Origin: Gonatopus flavifemur
Lineage: Eukaryota > Arthropoda > Insecta > Hymenoptera > Dryinidae
Assembly: GCA_018340375.1 (NCBI GenBank)
Contig: JAFFJZ010000001.1
Coordinates: forward strand, 11,550,001-11,614,000
Direction: 5' to 3'
DNA length: 64,000 nt
Both the position numbers and the translations under genes were made by a program. The notes beneath the pieces were generated by a model. That model made no database searches. It had not been told where the DNA came from and saw nothing but the letters and a program-made list of their open reading frames with translations. Of the stretch, positions 32,356-44,780 are shown in pieces; position 1 is the stretch's first letter, and the number at the start of each line of letters is the position of its first letter.

Positions 32356-34518
32356 CCCTAGCGGATTCAAAATGACCGAAATAAATTGGTCAGTTTTCGG
32401 TCATTTTTGGGTTCGGTCATAAACAGGTTTTTCACTGGAAGGTGACTGAATCGTAACCATATTATTGAGCATCCAAAATGGACCTCAAATTGAGTAGCTA
32501 ATTGGTCAGGGTGAAGTCATTCAAATGCACAAACCTGAAAATGACCAGAGAAACCAAACACGTATGGAGAACAATGATGGACGAATATTGGTCGTGCGGA
32601 GCCCAAATCACCGGAAATTGACTAAAATACATCGTCTGACGGTCAATGAGATTTGGGATGACTTTGGTGATTTTGAGGTCGATTACCGAAAATGACCGGA
32701 AATCTCTGATGGAAATTCGAAGTGAGAATCTCCACATAATTCGATCATTTTTCGGTAGTTATCAAGTCTGATCAAAATTGAATCATCAAAAGGTGAAAAA
32801 GCGGACTTATCGAGGTTCTCCGCCAGTAGATGACCATCGTGACCCCTTTTCATTGGATCCTTGGTCAAGTGTTTTGACCGAGAGCTAACCTCAAACAACA
32901 CCCAGTATGTAAGTCCTACGTGGGTCATAGTCGGGTCAATCGAGCACATGGACTTGTGAATGACCGAAAAAAGAGTACAACGCATGCACAACGCTGACGG
33001 ACGAATGTTGGCCGTGCGAAGCCCCAATCACCGGAAATTGCCTAAAATACATCGTCTGACGGTCCAATGAGATTTGGGATGACCTTGGTGATTTTGAGGT
33101 CGATTACCATAAATGACCGTATATCTCGCATGCAAATTCGAAGTAAGAATCTTTACTTAATTCGGTCATTTTTCGGTGATTCTTGGGTCTGATCAAAATT
33201 GGGTCATCAAAAGGTGAAGAAGCAAACATATCGAGGTCTTCCACCAATAGATAATTATATTATGACCCTGTTTCACAGGGTGCTTAGCCAGGTGTTTCGA
33301 CCAAAAACTAGACTCAAACAGGACACAGCATGTAAGGTCAAATGCTGGGCGTGCAAAGCCCAAATGACCGGAAATTAACTGACATCTATCGCACGACGAT
33401 CCAATCAGATTTGGGATGATTGTGGTAATTTTAAGGTCACTTACTCAAGATTACCGGAGATCTTTGATGCAAATTCAAAGTGTCACCAGGACTAGCACTT
33501 TGTATGCGATGATTTATTTTAGGTTGGTTTGTTGAAAATGACTGGAATATGAACCAATCGAATTCTCCATCGGATGGGGCGTTTCCAGTCATTTCGATGA
33601 AATGGATCGAATCTCGACCACATGAATTCACGGGTAATTCTGGGTAATTTTAGTTTGAAAAATCACCAAAATTTGACCAGTACTAGCGCTTTGTACGCAA
33701 TGGTTCTTTCACGGTTGGTTTGTTGAGGATAACTGGAATATGACCGGATCGAATCCTCCATCGACTGGTGCTTTCCCAGTCATTTCGATGAAACCAACCG
33801 AAATTTGACGACATAAATTCAGGGCATATCTTCAGGGGCAGTTGTAACCAAAAAATTCGTTCTACAAGAAAACGGTTAGTTCTAAAACGTGAAGAGGATT
33901 CATGTATGCTGCTCTCTAAATCTGAAAGAGTGAAAAATCACGTGTTTCACTCCACTAAGTCTCAAAAGTGAGCCAGTCCGCTTCGAGTGAACCCTCACTC
34001 TTTTAGAGTGAAAAATTGACTCTAGAATTTGAGTGGCTGTGAGTTTCTAACCTTGAACCTTAGAATATCATTCTAAAAGAGTAGAAATTTCACTCAAAAT
34101 TTCGACAGGCTCACTTTTGGCTGGCTGAAGAGTGGAACCTCACTCTAAAAATTTTAGAGAGTGTAAAATAATGATTCTACGGATCGTTTTTACCTTTTGG
34201 AACCAATCGTTTCCTTGTAAAACTAAATTGTTAGTTACAACTGCCCTCTTAGATTATGCCCTGCATGAATTCACGGGTCATTTTGGCCACGTCTAGTCTG
34301 GAAACTCACCGCAATATGACCAGTAACAGCGTTCCTTGTGCAATGGTCTATTTCTGGTTGATTCGTGGGAAATGATCAAAATATGACCTAATGAAATCCA
34401 TGCTCATGTTTCGCAATTCCAAAGAAAATGGGTCATTTTTTGTCCGGTTTTCAGTCGAAAAAATTCACAAACTGACGTCATATTTCGGTCATCTTCGGTC
34501 TACTTGAATCCGCTAGGG
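32356..34518. mobile_element. CCC-type word-array element, 2163 bp
   Basis: Ends CCCTAGCGGATTCAAAATGA and TTGAATCCGCTAGGG. Filled with TGACCGAAAATGACC / GGTCATTTTCGG words in both orientations over 1.7 kb. Flanks are TA and AT, so no exact duplication. Terminus and words resemble 41732-43708. Carries the hAT MITE at 33820-34263. Confidence 0.75.
33820..34263. mobile_element. hAT MITE, 444 bp, TSD CATRAATT
   Basis: Ends CAGGGCATATC and GATTATGCCCTG, with inner GGGCAGTTGTAAC in both arms. Flanked by CATAAATT (33812-33819) and CATGAATT (34264-34271), 7 of 8 identical. The centre is an array of AGAGTGAAAATTTCACTCT words. Confidence 0.75.
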
Positions 34519-35264
34519 ATAGTATCGCTTTTTAGGCACCCTTTTTCAACCTCATCTTGAAAGGTCGCTGAACTGCAAGGTGTCTTAACGTGTGTTTAGT
34601 GTACTGTTGCTACTGATGACATGTGAGTCTGGATTTTATATTCACGAAGAATTTGATATGTCTTGCTTTTCTGCTCATGAACATCTAAAGTGAAGGGTTG
34701 GCAAGTCATTTTTATTCATGGATGAATTATTTCTGCAGAAATCAACCTTAATATATAAGTACAGTGGATCGGGGACTATTTTATACCAGTCGATCGTGTT
34801 CTAGTTTGTCCCATAAGCAAATGCTTACTGAATAATATACCCCTGATCGGTTGAACCGTTTTGAATAATATTTCATCTCTCCGTAACAATTCAAGATTCC
34901 TTAAAATTGTATTCGGAAACCCGAATAAAGAATTGATGTAGGTTGTGAATCTTGTAAACAAAGATGGATTGAAAATCAGAACTGCTGCAAAATTGAAAGG
35001 CTTCCCTCTCACCACCGTTACAGCGTTACTGTGAGAAATTTCAAGGTTCTGAGAGTCTAATCCATGAAATTATCCACTGTAACCCAGATATGGGGTATGG
35101 TGGATCAAATTATAAAATTCCAGAAGATGATAAAAACTTGGTATTTCATTTACACGAATCAACAATATTGCTTGTTCATTTTGTGGGTGAGGGAATATTG
35201 TATATGTATATGAACTCCCATGCTGGAACGTTCACTACTTTTGAAGTTATAGGGCATGGAAAAA
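34519..35264. other. Non-coding stretch inside the 32266-35297 block
   Basis: No gene or repeat recognised. Confidence 0.45.
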
Positions 35265-35297
35265 AAGTGATCCACTGTGACCCATGCTCTCCTATGC

Positions 35298-37342
35298 ATT
35301 AAAAATCATAAATGGTTCCCCAACCGTCTCAAACTGAACTTCATATTTGAATAGACCATAAAAGTGCCTTGATGATGTTAATGACATTGCATTGGTGAAC
35401 CTTATGCAGAACATCCAGCGGCTTTTACGTTTCATCTTTATGGAGGCAATGTGGATGCATGGAAGACGTGAACATAAGATAGAGAAACGGAAAAGCAACG
35501 TAAAAACGACAGAGAGATACTCAACGATCGATGGTTGTTCTGCCTTACGGTATCTGCACTAAATTTCATAGGATTCGTTTGCAAAATGTTGATGAAAATT
35601 TGCGGATTTGTGCGAAGTGGATATGAAGTGTGGTTTTCACTGTGGACACTAATCAGTTGGAAACACTTGAACACTATTTGGAAACTTATTCATATCATTG
35701 ATAACTCACATCCAATGATACGTTTTCTTATGTCATCCGGACGTGTATTGATAGAACCTATCGGACCGATAGCACCATTCGCGTTATTCATCGTTGTCAT
35801 TGGAATGGACATGGTTCAATATAATTTTATTTCCATTCATAAATAGTCTACCTAAAAATCGTACAGAAAATTACATTAGAGACAAATTAGCAATCCTCAT
35901 TCAGGAAATATTTTGTCAACGAAAAGTTTTTATTATCATTATGTGAATATTAGAATGGGAAGCATTTATATAGATGAACAAAATTTTGTAGCCCAGAAGA
36001 TAGTGCAGAGTTCATAGAGAATTCTTTAGGCACTTCAATCGAACTCTGGAATCCTTCAAGGATTCATGGATGAACTGTGTGGTGTGAGGAAGGTGATAAT
36101 AAATCCACTCGGCACACTTGAAAAGATAACAGATTTTTTAACTATGTTCAATCCCGTAGAAAATTTTCCCCCGTCAATTTCCACAAACTTGCAAAATTTT
36201 CATATTTTTCCCTTGTGTTGAGGAAAGAATGGGCAAAAATGAGGAAATTTTGTAGGAATCAGGGAAACTTTCCCGAAGGAATGTTAATTTCATATAGCAA
36301 TTAATTAGGCTGATCCGAGTAAACAAATTTTTCAAAATTATATATAATTCGTATACTGAAAAAATAATTTAGCTGCAGCAGCCAAGTGGCTAGCACGATC
36401 ATGGACAGCCATGAAATTAGCTCTTGCTGCTGAATTTTTATTACCACAGCAAAAGAATTCACATTTACAGGTATTTCATTTGCTCTGAGAGCTCAAATTT
36501 AACTGCTGGAGCTAATGAGTTTCTATCGGAATTAATGAGCTTCTTCACACCGTAATTGACACCAAAATTGCACTACAAGTCATCACGCCCATTTATCACT
36601 CTGAATATCCTCAGTTGGAGCACAGTTACATCTAATATCCATCGAATTCACATTAAAATACCGAAATACTACGAGTTTTATAGTTGATTTACACTGACAC
36701 CTAATCAACATAATAAAAACACATGGTGTAACAATTCCGTTGAATCACAAGGAATGTTTGATTTGAAAATATCCAATATTCTAATTCGCAGCTCGCTAGA
36801 GTATTCCGTTTGTTTTTCCATTTGTTGTTCATATTAACTTGGTAAAAATATATCTGATGACATTGAATGCAGTTTACTTTAAATCAATAGTATACGTAGC
36901 AGGATGCAATTTAACTTCCCAGTGGTTTTAATTTTATTCGTGTTCCAACGTATTTACTATGACTTTTTCTAGAAAGTTCAACGTAATCAGAAAAACAACT
37001 TTCTACGTTCAGTTCGATTGTACAAGGTTGAGCAAAGTTTGGGAATTCCGTGCACAAGATTTGAAAGCAATTGTCACATATATTCATATATTCAATCCCT
37101 CACAGATTCTGTGAAAATTCAAATCCAATTTGTTATGAAAACCATTTCAATGTAGTATTGTATTTGAATTCCAATAAGAGGTTTTGTTTGCTAAATTCAA
37201 TACAGATTTTTAGCAATTGCATCCAGAAATTTTCAACAGGGTAAATACAATTGTTCTCAATCATATTGAATACTTTATTGAAGATTGAAAGCTATGTTAA
37301 TATTGTTGTATACATTTATACATGAAATCAAACGTTTCGAAC
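35298..37342. other. Spacer without gene; decayed AGCTG words at 36355-36545
   Basis: About 2 kb. 36355-36545 shows TAGCTGCAGCAG-type words like those at 6826 and 47896 and may be a decayed relative. Open frames around 35438-35846 have no motif I recognise. Confidence 0.45.
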
Positions 37343-37344
37343 TA

Positions 37345-37545
37345 CACTGTAAAGAATAGCCTGAAATTTACCGCGAAATTTATTGAAGTTAATATGAAAA
37401 TGCATGGAGAATCATAATTTTCGATAAAATTTCATACAAATTCACAAGAAAACACAGAAAAAATTTTCGAAAATTATTACAAAATTCATTTTTTCATTGT
37501 TTTATATAAATTTATATGAAATATCGGAACCAATTTTTCACGGTG
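37345..37545. mobile_element. CACTG-type MITE, about 201 bp
   Basis: Ends CACTGTAAAGAATAG and CCAATTTTTCACGGTG. TA on the left (37343-37344), CA on the right. Words of the AAATTTCATATAAATTT type fill it. Confidence 0.5.
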
Positions 37546-39055
37546 CATGATCGCGATGAATCAACTAATTAAATATCATAGTGAAGTAATAAAGTAACTG
37601 AATGTTTCAAATTCCACTTAACAGTTGACCCTTGTGTCCGATGAATATTGTATTCGTTTGTTCTACAGCACATGCAATTTCATATTCACATGGAATCCGC
37701 GGTCAAAGTATATACAATAATACTTAGAAAAATTTTTTTATAACTCCATTCAAAATTATTACATTTTGAATGATGTATTTTTCCAAACCTCAATTCGGAC
37801 TTCTTTCATGTTCCTATTATATTTATTCTCATAGGAAAAGAGAATTCATGAACAAATTGTATGAAATCCCTAAACGAACGTTAGAGAGTTTCTAAGCTCA
37901 AACGTCTGACCATGTTCATTTTGTTCTACTTAATTTTAATAATTTTTATATGAAACATACTTTGTCGTCCCACATTTTCTGTGACAAACCGACTTTGAAA
38001 GTAATTATATTATTTACAATGGAAATGAAAATTTCCAAATTTATCGAATTTTCTCGGTAGTGCACCAATTTTTCAATAAAATTCTCGGAAAATTATGATA
38101 TTTACTACATTTCGTTATGTAATCACTAAAATTTCGTTAATTTTTCCATTACATTTACTGATTTTTTTACAGTGTAGTTAGATCCGGAATTTTTCATCAG
38201 TTTTCTCCCAGAAAAGCGAAGCACTTGAGGATGTTTGTCCGACCACATCTCCTCACGGATACCCATGGAATATTCGATACACATCCTGTCTTACGCCACA
38301 CTTTTAGATATCGATGTTCTTTGAGTACTGTATTGCTGTTATCAAATGATATTAATCGAATATAATTCTTATGCAATCTTGGACGACAGTTTTGGGAAAT
38401 TTGAAACATCTCTTGTCCTTGAAATATATCTTTCAAGCGTTTTATGTTTTTTTGCAACAAATTTTCAAACGTATATACGAAATAGAACCTTTCGTAGAAT
38501 GTACAAATGAGACCCACCAAACACATATGTTAATGAATGTTTATAGAATTGTCAAATGAGACTGTTTCAAATATGTACATTCGAAATTTATTATTTTTAT
38601 TCAATCCACGTTCTATCAAGGTGTATAGGGGACCTATGAAATCATCTCTTTGGAATGTGCATGGAGGATATTTCGAATATTCATACAAAATTTATAGTAT
38701 ATTTTGATGTTATTTAGATATTATTTCCGGATATCTCAAAGACAAATGAGTGTATGGAATAGGGAAAGTGTTCCAGCAATGTGGATTATTTTTTAGAATT
38801 TTAATTTTCTGTTCCCATATAGCACAAAATCCATACCAACTCGAGGAGAGTTCTTTAAGACTCCGATTAGAATTTTAAGAATTCATTGTAAATTTTCAAA
38901 AATTCTTTTTGAACTTTTGCGTTGTGTGGAAATATCTCGGTAATGTCATAACAATATTTTGGAATCGTTCTAGAGATATTAGTGCTGTGTGAACCATATC
39001 CGAATGCAGATATTTCTCGTAATGAACTTAAATCTATTTTCTCACACAATTGTAA
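37546..39055. other. Spacer; possible small CCC element at 38814-38931
   Basis: About 1.5 kb, no gene. From CCCATATAGCACAAAATCC (38814) to AACTTTTGCGTTGTGTGG (38931) the ends are loosely complementary and the start fits the CCC....AGCACA pattern, but the flanks do not match. A lone TTTTTTTACAGTGTA at about 38163-38177 looks like an unpaired CACTG-type end. Confidence 0.35.
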
Positions 39056-39057
39056 TA

Positions 39058-39715
39058 CAGTCCGCTCTCTCAACAGTGCCGGTGATGGGAAAGTAGGGGA
39101 GTATTTTTCTTAGAACTCATGTACCCCCACCATTGGCGTACGCGTATGTTCTCAACATTCGTAAGCCACTCTCGCAATAGTGCCACACGCTTGTGTATGC
39201 AAAATTACTCTCTTCTGTCTTCTATCGGGTACAACATACATAGTATTTACACTCAATTCTACGAGGATCAATTTTATGAAGTCCAAAACAAGGTTTGGAG
39301 TAATAATTTGTATAAGATTTATGCATCCATTTTATGTGTATTTTTGGACAATTCATAGAATCATTGAATATTGAATACATTTCATCAAGACATCAGAATA
39401 TCAGATAGAAAATAATAAATAATTATCATTTTGTAGTGTATAGAAGTAATTATGGAGCTCCAGGCAAGAACAAAAAAACGAAAAGGTAGTAAAGATTTTT
39501 CTTCTCTCGACACATTTGCCATGATGGAACATGGATCAGAGTAATTGAACATCAGTTATGAAGAGTTCTTGATCATATTTGCGGGTGGCACTATTGCGAG
39601 AAACGGTTTCAAATGTGATGCCACACGATAGCGTGATGGATGGTGGGGGTAGTGTTCGAGCACGAATGAGGAGAATCGGCACTATTCAGAGTGGCACTGT
39701 TGAGAGAGCGGACTG
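39058..39715. mobile_element. TA-flanked MITE, 658 bp, TIR CAGTCCGCTCTCTCAACAGT
   Basis: TIRs CAGTCCGCTCTCTCAACAGT and exact complement, next to TA (39056-39057, 39716-39717). Inner partial repeats include CTCGCAATAGTGCCAC in both orientations. Non-coding. Confidence 0.8.
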
Positions 39716-39826
39716 TAATCGATAAAGACACGACTCCTAAGTAGCAACGAACATTCGGACCTACATACGAAATGTTAACAACATTCGTGGAATATTCGAG
39801 AAAAATTATTATGAATAAACTCTGTA

Positions 39827-40062
39827 CACTATAAAAGAACAAAACTCCCGAGAAAAGTTTGGAAGTTTTTCACCGATCATGTTTTAGAAAATTCACAAAC
39901 AATTTTCGTCAGTTGACAAACATTTTTTGACAAATTATTAAAATTGTTTTGTAACTCACATGAAATTTGTAGTCCCTCAAATAATCTGGAAATTTACAAA
40001 TCCGTAAGTTATCCATCATATTTTTCTTCTTGGAAATTCACCAACATTTTTTTTTTATAGTG
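39827..40062. mobile_element. CACTATA-type MITE, 236 bp, TA duplication
   Basis: Ends CACTATAAAAGAAC and TTTTTTTTTTATAGTG, next to TA (39825-39826, 40063-40064). Interior words of the type AAATTTACAAACAATTTTCG and complements. Confidence 0.7.
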
Positions 40063-40973
40063 TACATGTGTATAGTACTTTCAAAATTTATGATGGGGTG
40101 AAATTCATAAATTTCTGCTGCGGTAAAATAATTCGATTGTTTTCACAATAGAAGTAACTTCTCATGAAAACATCCGAATCATTTCAATGTAGCAGAAATT
40201 TTGGAGAGTTATTTCTTTTATGGATCGTTAATCTAATGGTTATCGTTTATCAACTGAAAATCCCTCTCAATCAGAAAAGATATTTCACTTTTGTTTTCTT
40301 CTTCGATCGAGAATATGGCTCTACGATTGAGAGTATTTTGAACAAATGAAAATTCTTTCACCACGAAGACTAATCATATCAATTGTTTTGGGTATGTATA
40401 TCGTACACTCAATGACATCCGTTCGATGATTGTACATAGCATCGATGAAATGGCGTCATTAGAATGTGCATAGAATATATTTCAAATATTCGTGAAATGC
40501 TCATAGTACATTCCGGTGCTACTTCTTATCGATATGTGACTTACACTCAAAAGTATAACATGGAAATTTTCCGGTTTTGTTTGCCATGTCGGATCATATA
40601 TCAACCAATTCATATCTTTTACAGTGCATTTGTCGTCAATGGGAATAATGTGCGTACATACAGAGATAAACCAAACCTGATGGTTGAATTCTTTGATGAT
40701 TGAATGAGCACTGTCGTTGGTGTTGTTGGGACAATGTGACAACATCACCTGGGTAACCCAACACTGCATATAGTAACTAAGCTTTCCCTCTGTCAAGGTT
40801 CTTACAAGCTCATACGTATATCATCAATCTTTAAATACTGCGCAAGTTCAAGTTGATACTATAATCACGCATATATGACAAGTCCAGTGACCGTTTTGTA
40901 CTTGAATAATCATTCCTGAAACATCTGAAATAGAATTTTATATTTATAATGAATTTCACGTACTTTCAGAGGA
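40063..40973. other. Spacer without recognised gene
   Basis: About 900 bp, no supportable feature. Confidence 0.45.
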
Positions 40974-43900
40974 AAGATGTCTAATAAATTTTATTTCAAA
41001 GATGTCTTTGAAGATTTTATAAGAGACATCTTTCAGATATCTTGAAAATCAAAATTACAATATTAATAATATAATGATATACCGATAATGATTATAGGCC
41101 TGAATTGAAAAAAATATCAATTTTGATATGAAATCAAATAATTGGCGACTTTCATTAAGAAACCTTATGAAATCTTGCGAGTCTTGCATCTTTCATAGGC
41201 TCCATAAGTTTTTATCAGGTTTTGCTTGGTATTTTCAGCAGGAGTGTTGCAATCAGCTTCTTCCATCATGTATTGAACTTGTTTACTGATTACCGTATCC
41301 CAAACGCACATTTGCTTAAATTTGGATTAATACTTTGTTAATTATAAACACACTTAGAAGTTTGAGTATGTTTACATACTTTCGAAGGAAAACATTTCTT
41401 TGTCTTTTCTGGTTTTCTGCCAAGACTTGTTTCTATCAATGAAACTTCTTCAAAAAAAAATTTCAATTTGAAATAATAAATTTGTAGAGAATGTTTTTAT
41501 ACTCTTCGATTAAACTTGAAACAAAATAAACGAATCTCATAGTGTGCATTGTTTCTACTGACCAAATTGGATCACGTCGGACCACAATTGATGTTGCACG
41601 GATTGAAAACTTAATTCGTTCGAGTACTTCTGCTTGAAGAATTTTATTGAACCAATAGAATCTGCATCGGAATCAGTGGGTTCAATGAGATATTTTGAAC
41701 AGGCGTACAAGAAAATTCTACGGTCATAGTTCCCTAGCGATTTGGTTTTTACCGAAATTTTTGGTAAGAAATTGGTAATTTTGTGGTGTTGTAATATTGT
41801 GGTTAGAAATTGGTTATATTGTGGTCAAATCGTTGTACCGTTTGTGTCTTTTTTGTACCACATAATTACCAACAAATTACTACACGATCGGTATTTTTAT
41901 GGGAGAAGTTTTGGACAAATTTTGGTAAAGAATGACGGATTCAACAGGATGTACAATTCGGTTCCTTTTTGGAAAAAATATGCCTGACATTATCGCAAAT
42001 GGAAGGAACAAAATTGGTAAGTTTTTGGATAATTTCGAGTTCATCACCATGAAACCAGCGAATCTTCAGTGCTACTGATTGGTAACAATGTGGTTCCTTT
42101 TTGGAAAAACATCTTGAAAATACCGCTGATGGGAGGAACCAAATTGGTCAGTTTTTGGTTACTTTCCGGTTCATAACCATGGGATTACCGAATTTGCATT
42201 GGTACTCATTGGTAACAATTCGGTGCTTTCTTGGAAAGAGTATACCTGGAATTACTGCGGATGGAAGGAACAAAATTGGTCAGTTTTTGGATAATTTCCG
42301 GTTCACAACTATAGAATCGCCAAAACTTCAGTGCCACTGATTGGGGAAAAGTTGGTTTCTTTTCGGAAAAAAATATGCCTGAAATCACCGCAGATAAAAG
42401 CACCCAAATTGGTCAGTTTTTTGATAATTTCCGGTTCACAACCATAGAATTACCAAAACTTGAGTGCGACTGATTGGCAACAATTTGGTTCCATTTTGGA
42501 AAAAAAAGCCTGAAATTACCGCAGATGGAAGGAACCAAATTGGTCAGTTGTTGGATAATACCCGGTTCACAACCATAGAATTACCAAAATTTCAGTGTCA
42601 CTGATTGGGGAAAATTTGGTTCCTTTTCGGAAAAAATATGTCTGAAATTACCCCAGATGGAAGAAACCAAATTGGGCAGTTTTTGGTTCATTTCCAGTTC
42701 ATCACCATAAAATTACCGAATCTTCTGTGCTACTCATTGGTAACAATTTGGTTCCTTTTTGGAAAGAGTATACCTTGAATGACCGTGAATGAAAGGAACA
42801 TAATTGGTGAGTTTTTGGAAAATTTCCGGTTCACAACCATAGAATCACCAAAACTACAGTGCTACTGATGAGTAAAACTTTGGTTCCTTTTTGGAAAACA
42901 GCTTTGAAATACCTCAGATAGGAGGAACGAAATTGGTCAATTTTTGGTTATTTTCCGGTTCATAACCATGAAATTACAGAGTTTTCATTGGTAGTCATTG
43001 GTAACAATTCGGTTCCTCTTTGGAAAGAGTATACCTGGAATTACCGCAGATGAGAGGAACATAATTGGTAAGTTTTTGGAAAATTTCCGGTTCACAAACA
43101 TAGAATCACCAAAGCTACAGTGCTACTAATTTGTAAAAATTTGGTTCCTCCTATTCGCGGTAATTTCAGGCATTTTTTTCAAAAAGGAACCAAATTGTAA
43201 CCAATGCCGGATTCTCAACATTCGGTAAATCTTCGGTTTTTAACCACGAAACAACCAAGAAATGACCAAGAAGACCATTACATTCCTGTAATCTGGTAAA
43301 AAAAGTGATTTGGTTCCAAGAAGGTACCGAATCGTGACCGATGAGTCGCACTGAATATCCGGTAATTTTATGGTTTTAAACCGGAAATTTACTAAATATT
43401 GACCAATTTGGTTCCACCTATTCGCGGTAGTCTTAGGCCTTTTTTTCCAAAACGGGACCAAATTGCAACCAATGCAGGATTCTCAACATTCAGTAAATTT
43501 TCGGTTCTTAACCACGAAGCAACCGAGAAATGACCAGAAACACCATTTCTGTGATCTGGTAAACAAATGGTTTTGTTCCCAAAAGATACCGAATCGTCAC
43601 TGATGATTAGCACTGAAGATGCGGTTGTTGGTTATTTTGTGGTAAGAAAAAGTCACAAACGTACCGAAATTTTTTGGTAACTTTTTGGTAACCTCAAAAT
43701 CGCTACGGTTTGTAATTCCAAAAAAACACGAAGGTCCAAAGAATATTCAGTGGAGGTGCATTGAACGTCCGGACATTACATGGTCCGAACATTCCTTGAA
43801 CATAAATGTACGTATAATGAACGTGAATTTCACCTAAAAGATCTGTGTCTTGGGGAAGTTACAGGGATGGAATATATCATTCGCGAGACATTTTCAGATC

Positions 43901-44273
43901 ATTTGAAAGTGTGCTTCAACCGTGGTTAATAAAACCTATTCATTCCTATTGAATGCAATAAATTCACATTAAAATTCGAATTCTGCACGTTTAATAGGAA
44001 TAAATGGGTTTTTATCCATCAGGGAAGAGGTCCTGAGAAAAATTTGCATCATATCTAAAGCTCGTCTTGAAGAAGTCTAAAAGATATCTTCTAGATATCT
44101 AGTAAGAGTTCTAAAAGATGTCTTACTCAAGACATGTTTTGGATGTCTAAAACTGTCGCATAAGACATCTTTTAGACTTCTTTTAAATATCTTTTAGAAC
44201 AGTTTGTAAGACATCTTGCGAAGTCGCAAGACATCTTTTAGATTTCGAAAAGATATTTTTTTGTCTATGTGGG
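40974..44273. mobile_element. Second copy of the 1.1 kb AGATATCT-word element, interrupted
   Basis: Matches 26470-27440 closely and ends at the same GTCTATGTGGG. The 5' part (homologous to 26339-26470) is missing. It holds about 360 bp absent from copy 1 (41160-41530) and the 1977-bp insertion at 41732-43708. Confidence 0.82.
41732..43708. mobile_element. CCC-type word-array element, 1977 bp, TSD TT
   Basis: Ends CCCTAGCGATTTGG and CAAAATCGCTACGG, flanked by TT (41730-41731, 43709-43710). The paralogue at 26872-26880 reads uninterrupted (CATAGTTTGTAATACC), so borders are exact. The whole interior is an array of AACAATTTGGTTCCTTTTTG, ATTACCGCAGATGGAAGGAA, CCGGTTCACAACCATAGAAT and complements, spaced about 110-120 bp on the left half and inverted on the right half. 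No ORF of note. Confidence 0.9.
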
Positions 44274-44780
44274 AAGCTACTAGCTTGAGCACTTTTGGAG
44301 TATTCTAATAGGTGTTCCGGTTAATAATGTCGATTTCGGTAAGACACGATATTACTGATACGTTTGTTGGTACACGAAAAGACCGAGTCTATCAATATTC
44401 AGAAAGAATTTATCAACGTTTAGAAAAATGACTATCAAATTAAGGAAAAAAGGGATCGCTGAAAAATCTCCGTAGTGAATCTACCAAAAATTCGTAGTCA
44501 AAATATTAACAGTTGATAGTTTCATTGGTATTTTTCACATTGAAACTATCAATTGTTAATACATCGACTATGAATTTTTAGTAGAATCACTACAAATATT
44601 TTTTAGCAATCCTCGTTTTCCCTAAATTGACAGTCATTTTTCTGAATATTAGTCGACCAGGTCTTTCTGTGTACAAACAAATGACGTCTATGTCGTTTTG
44701 AGGGTTAGAAATACGTCATCAAAAACCAATTTGTCCTGAATTGTCAGTGTGCAAAAAACATAGTTTCTATAGCTTTGAGA

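Larger units (their letters stand above)
32266..35297. repeat. Inverted terminal sequence bounding a 3 kb block
   Basis: TGCATAGGGGAGCATGGGTC followed by ACAGTGGATCAC (about 32268-32300) recurs inverted at about 35265-35297 (GTGATCCACTGTGACCC ... CTCCTATGCA). The block probably is one element (about 870 bp without nested insertions) that received the word element at 32356-34518. The part right of it (34519-35260) has no gene. Confidence 0.65.

Noticed and set aside
35438..35846. Overlapping open frames on both strands with hydrophobic stretches
   Set aside because: No recognisable domain, splice context or repeat relation; kept as spacer.
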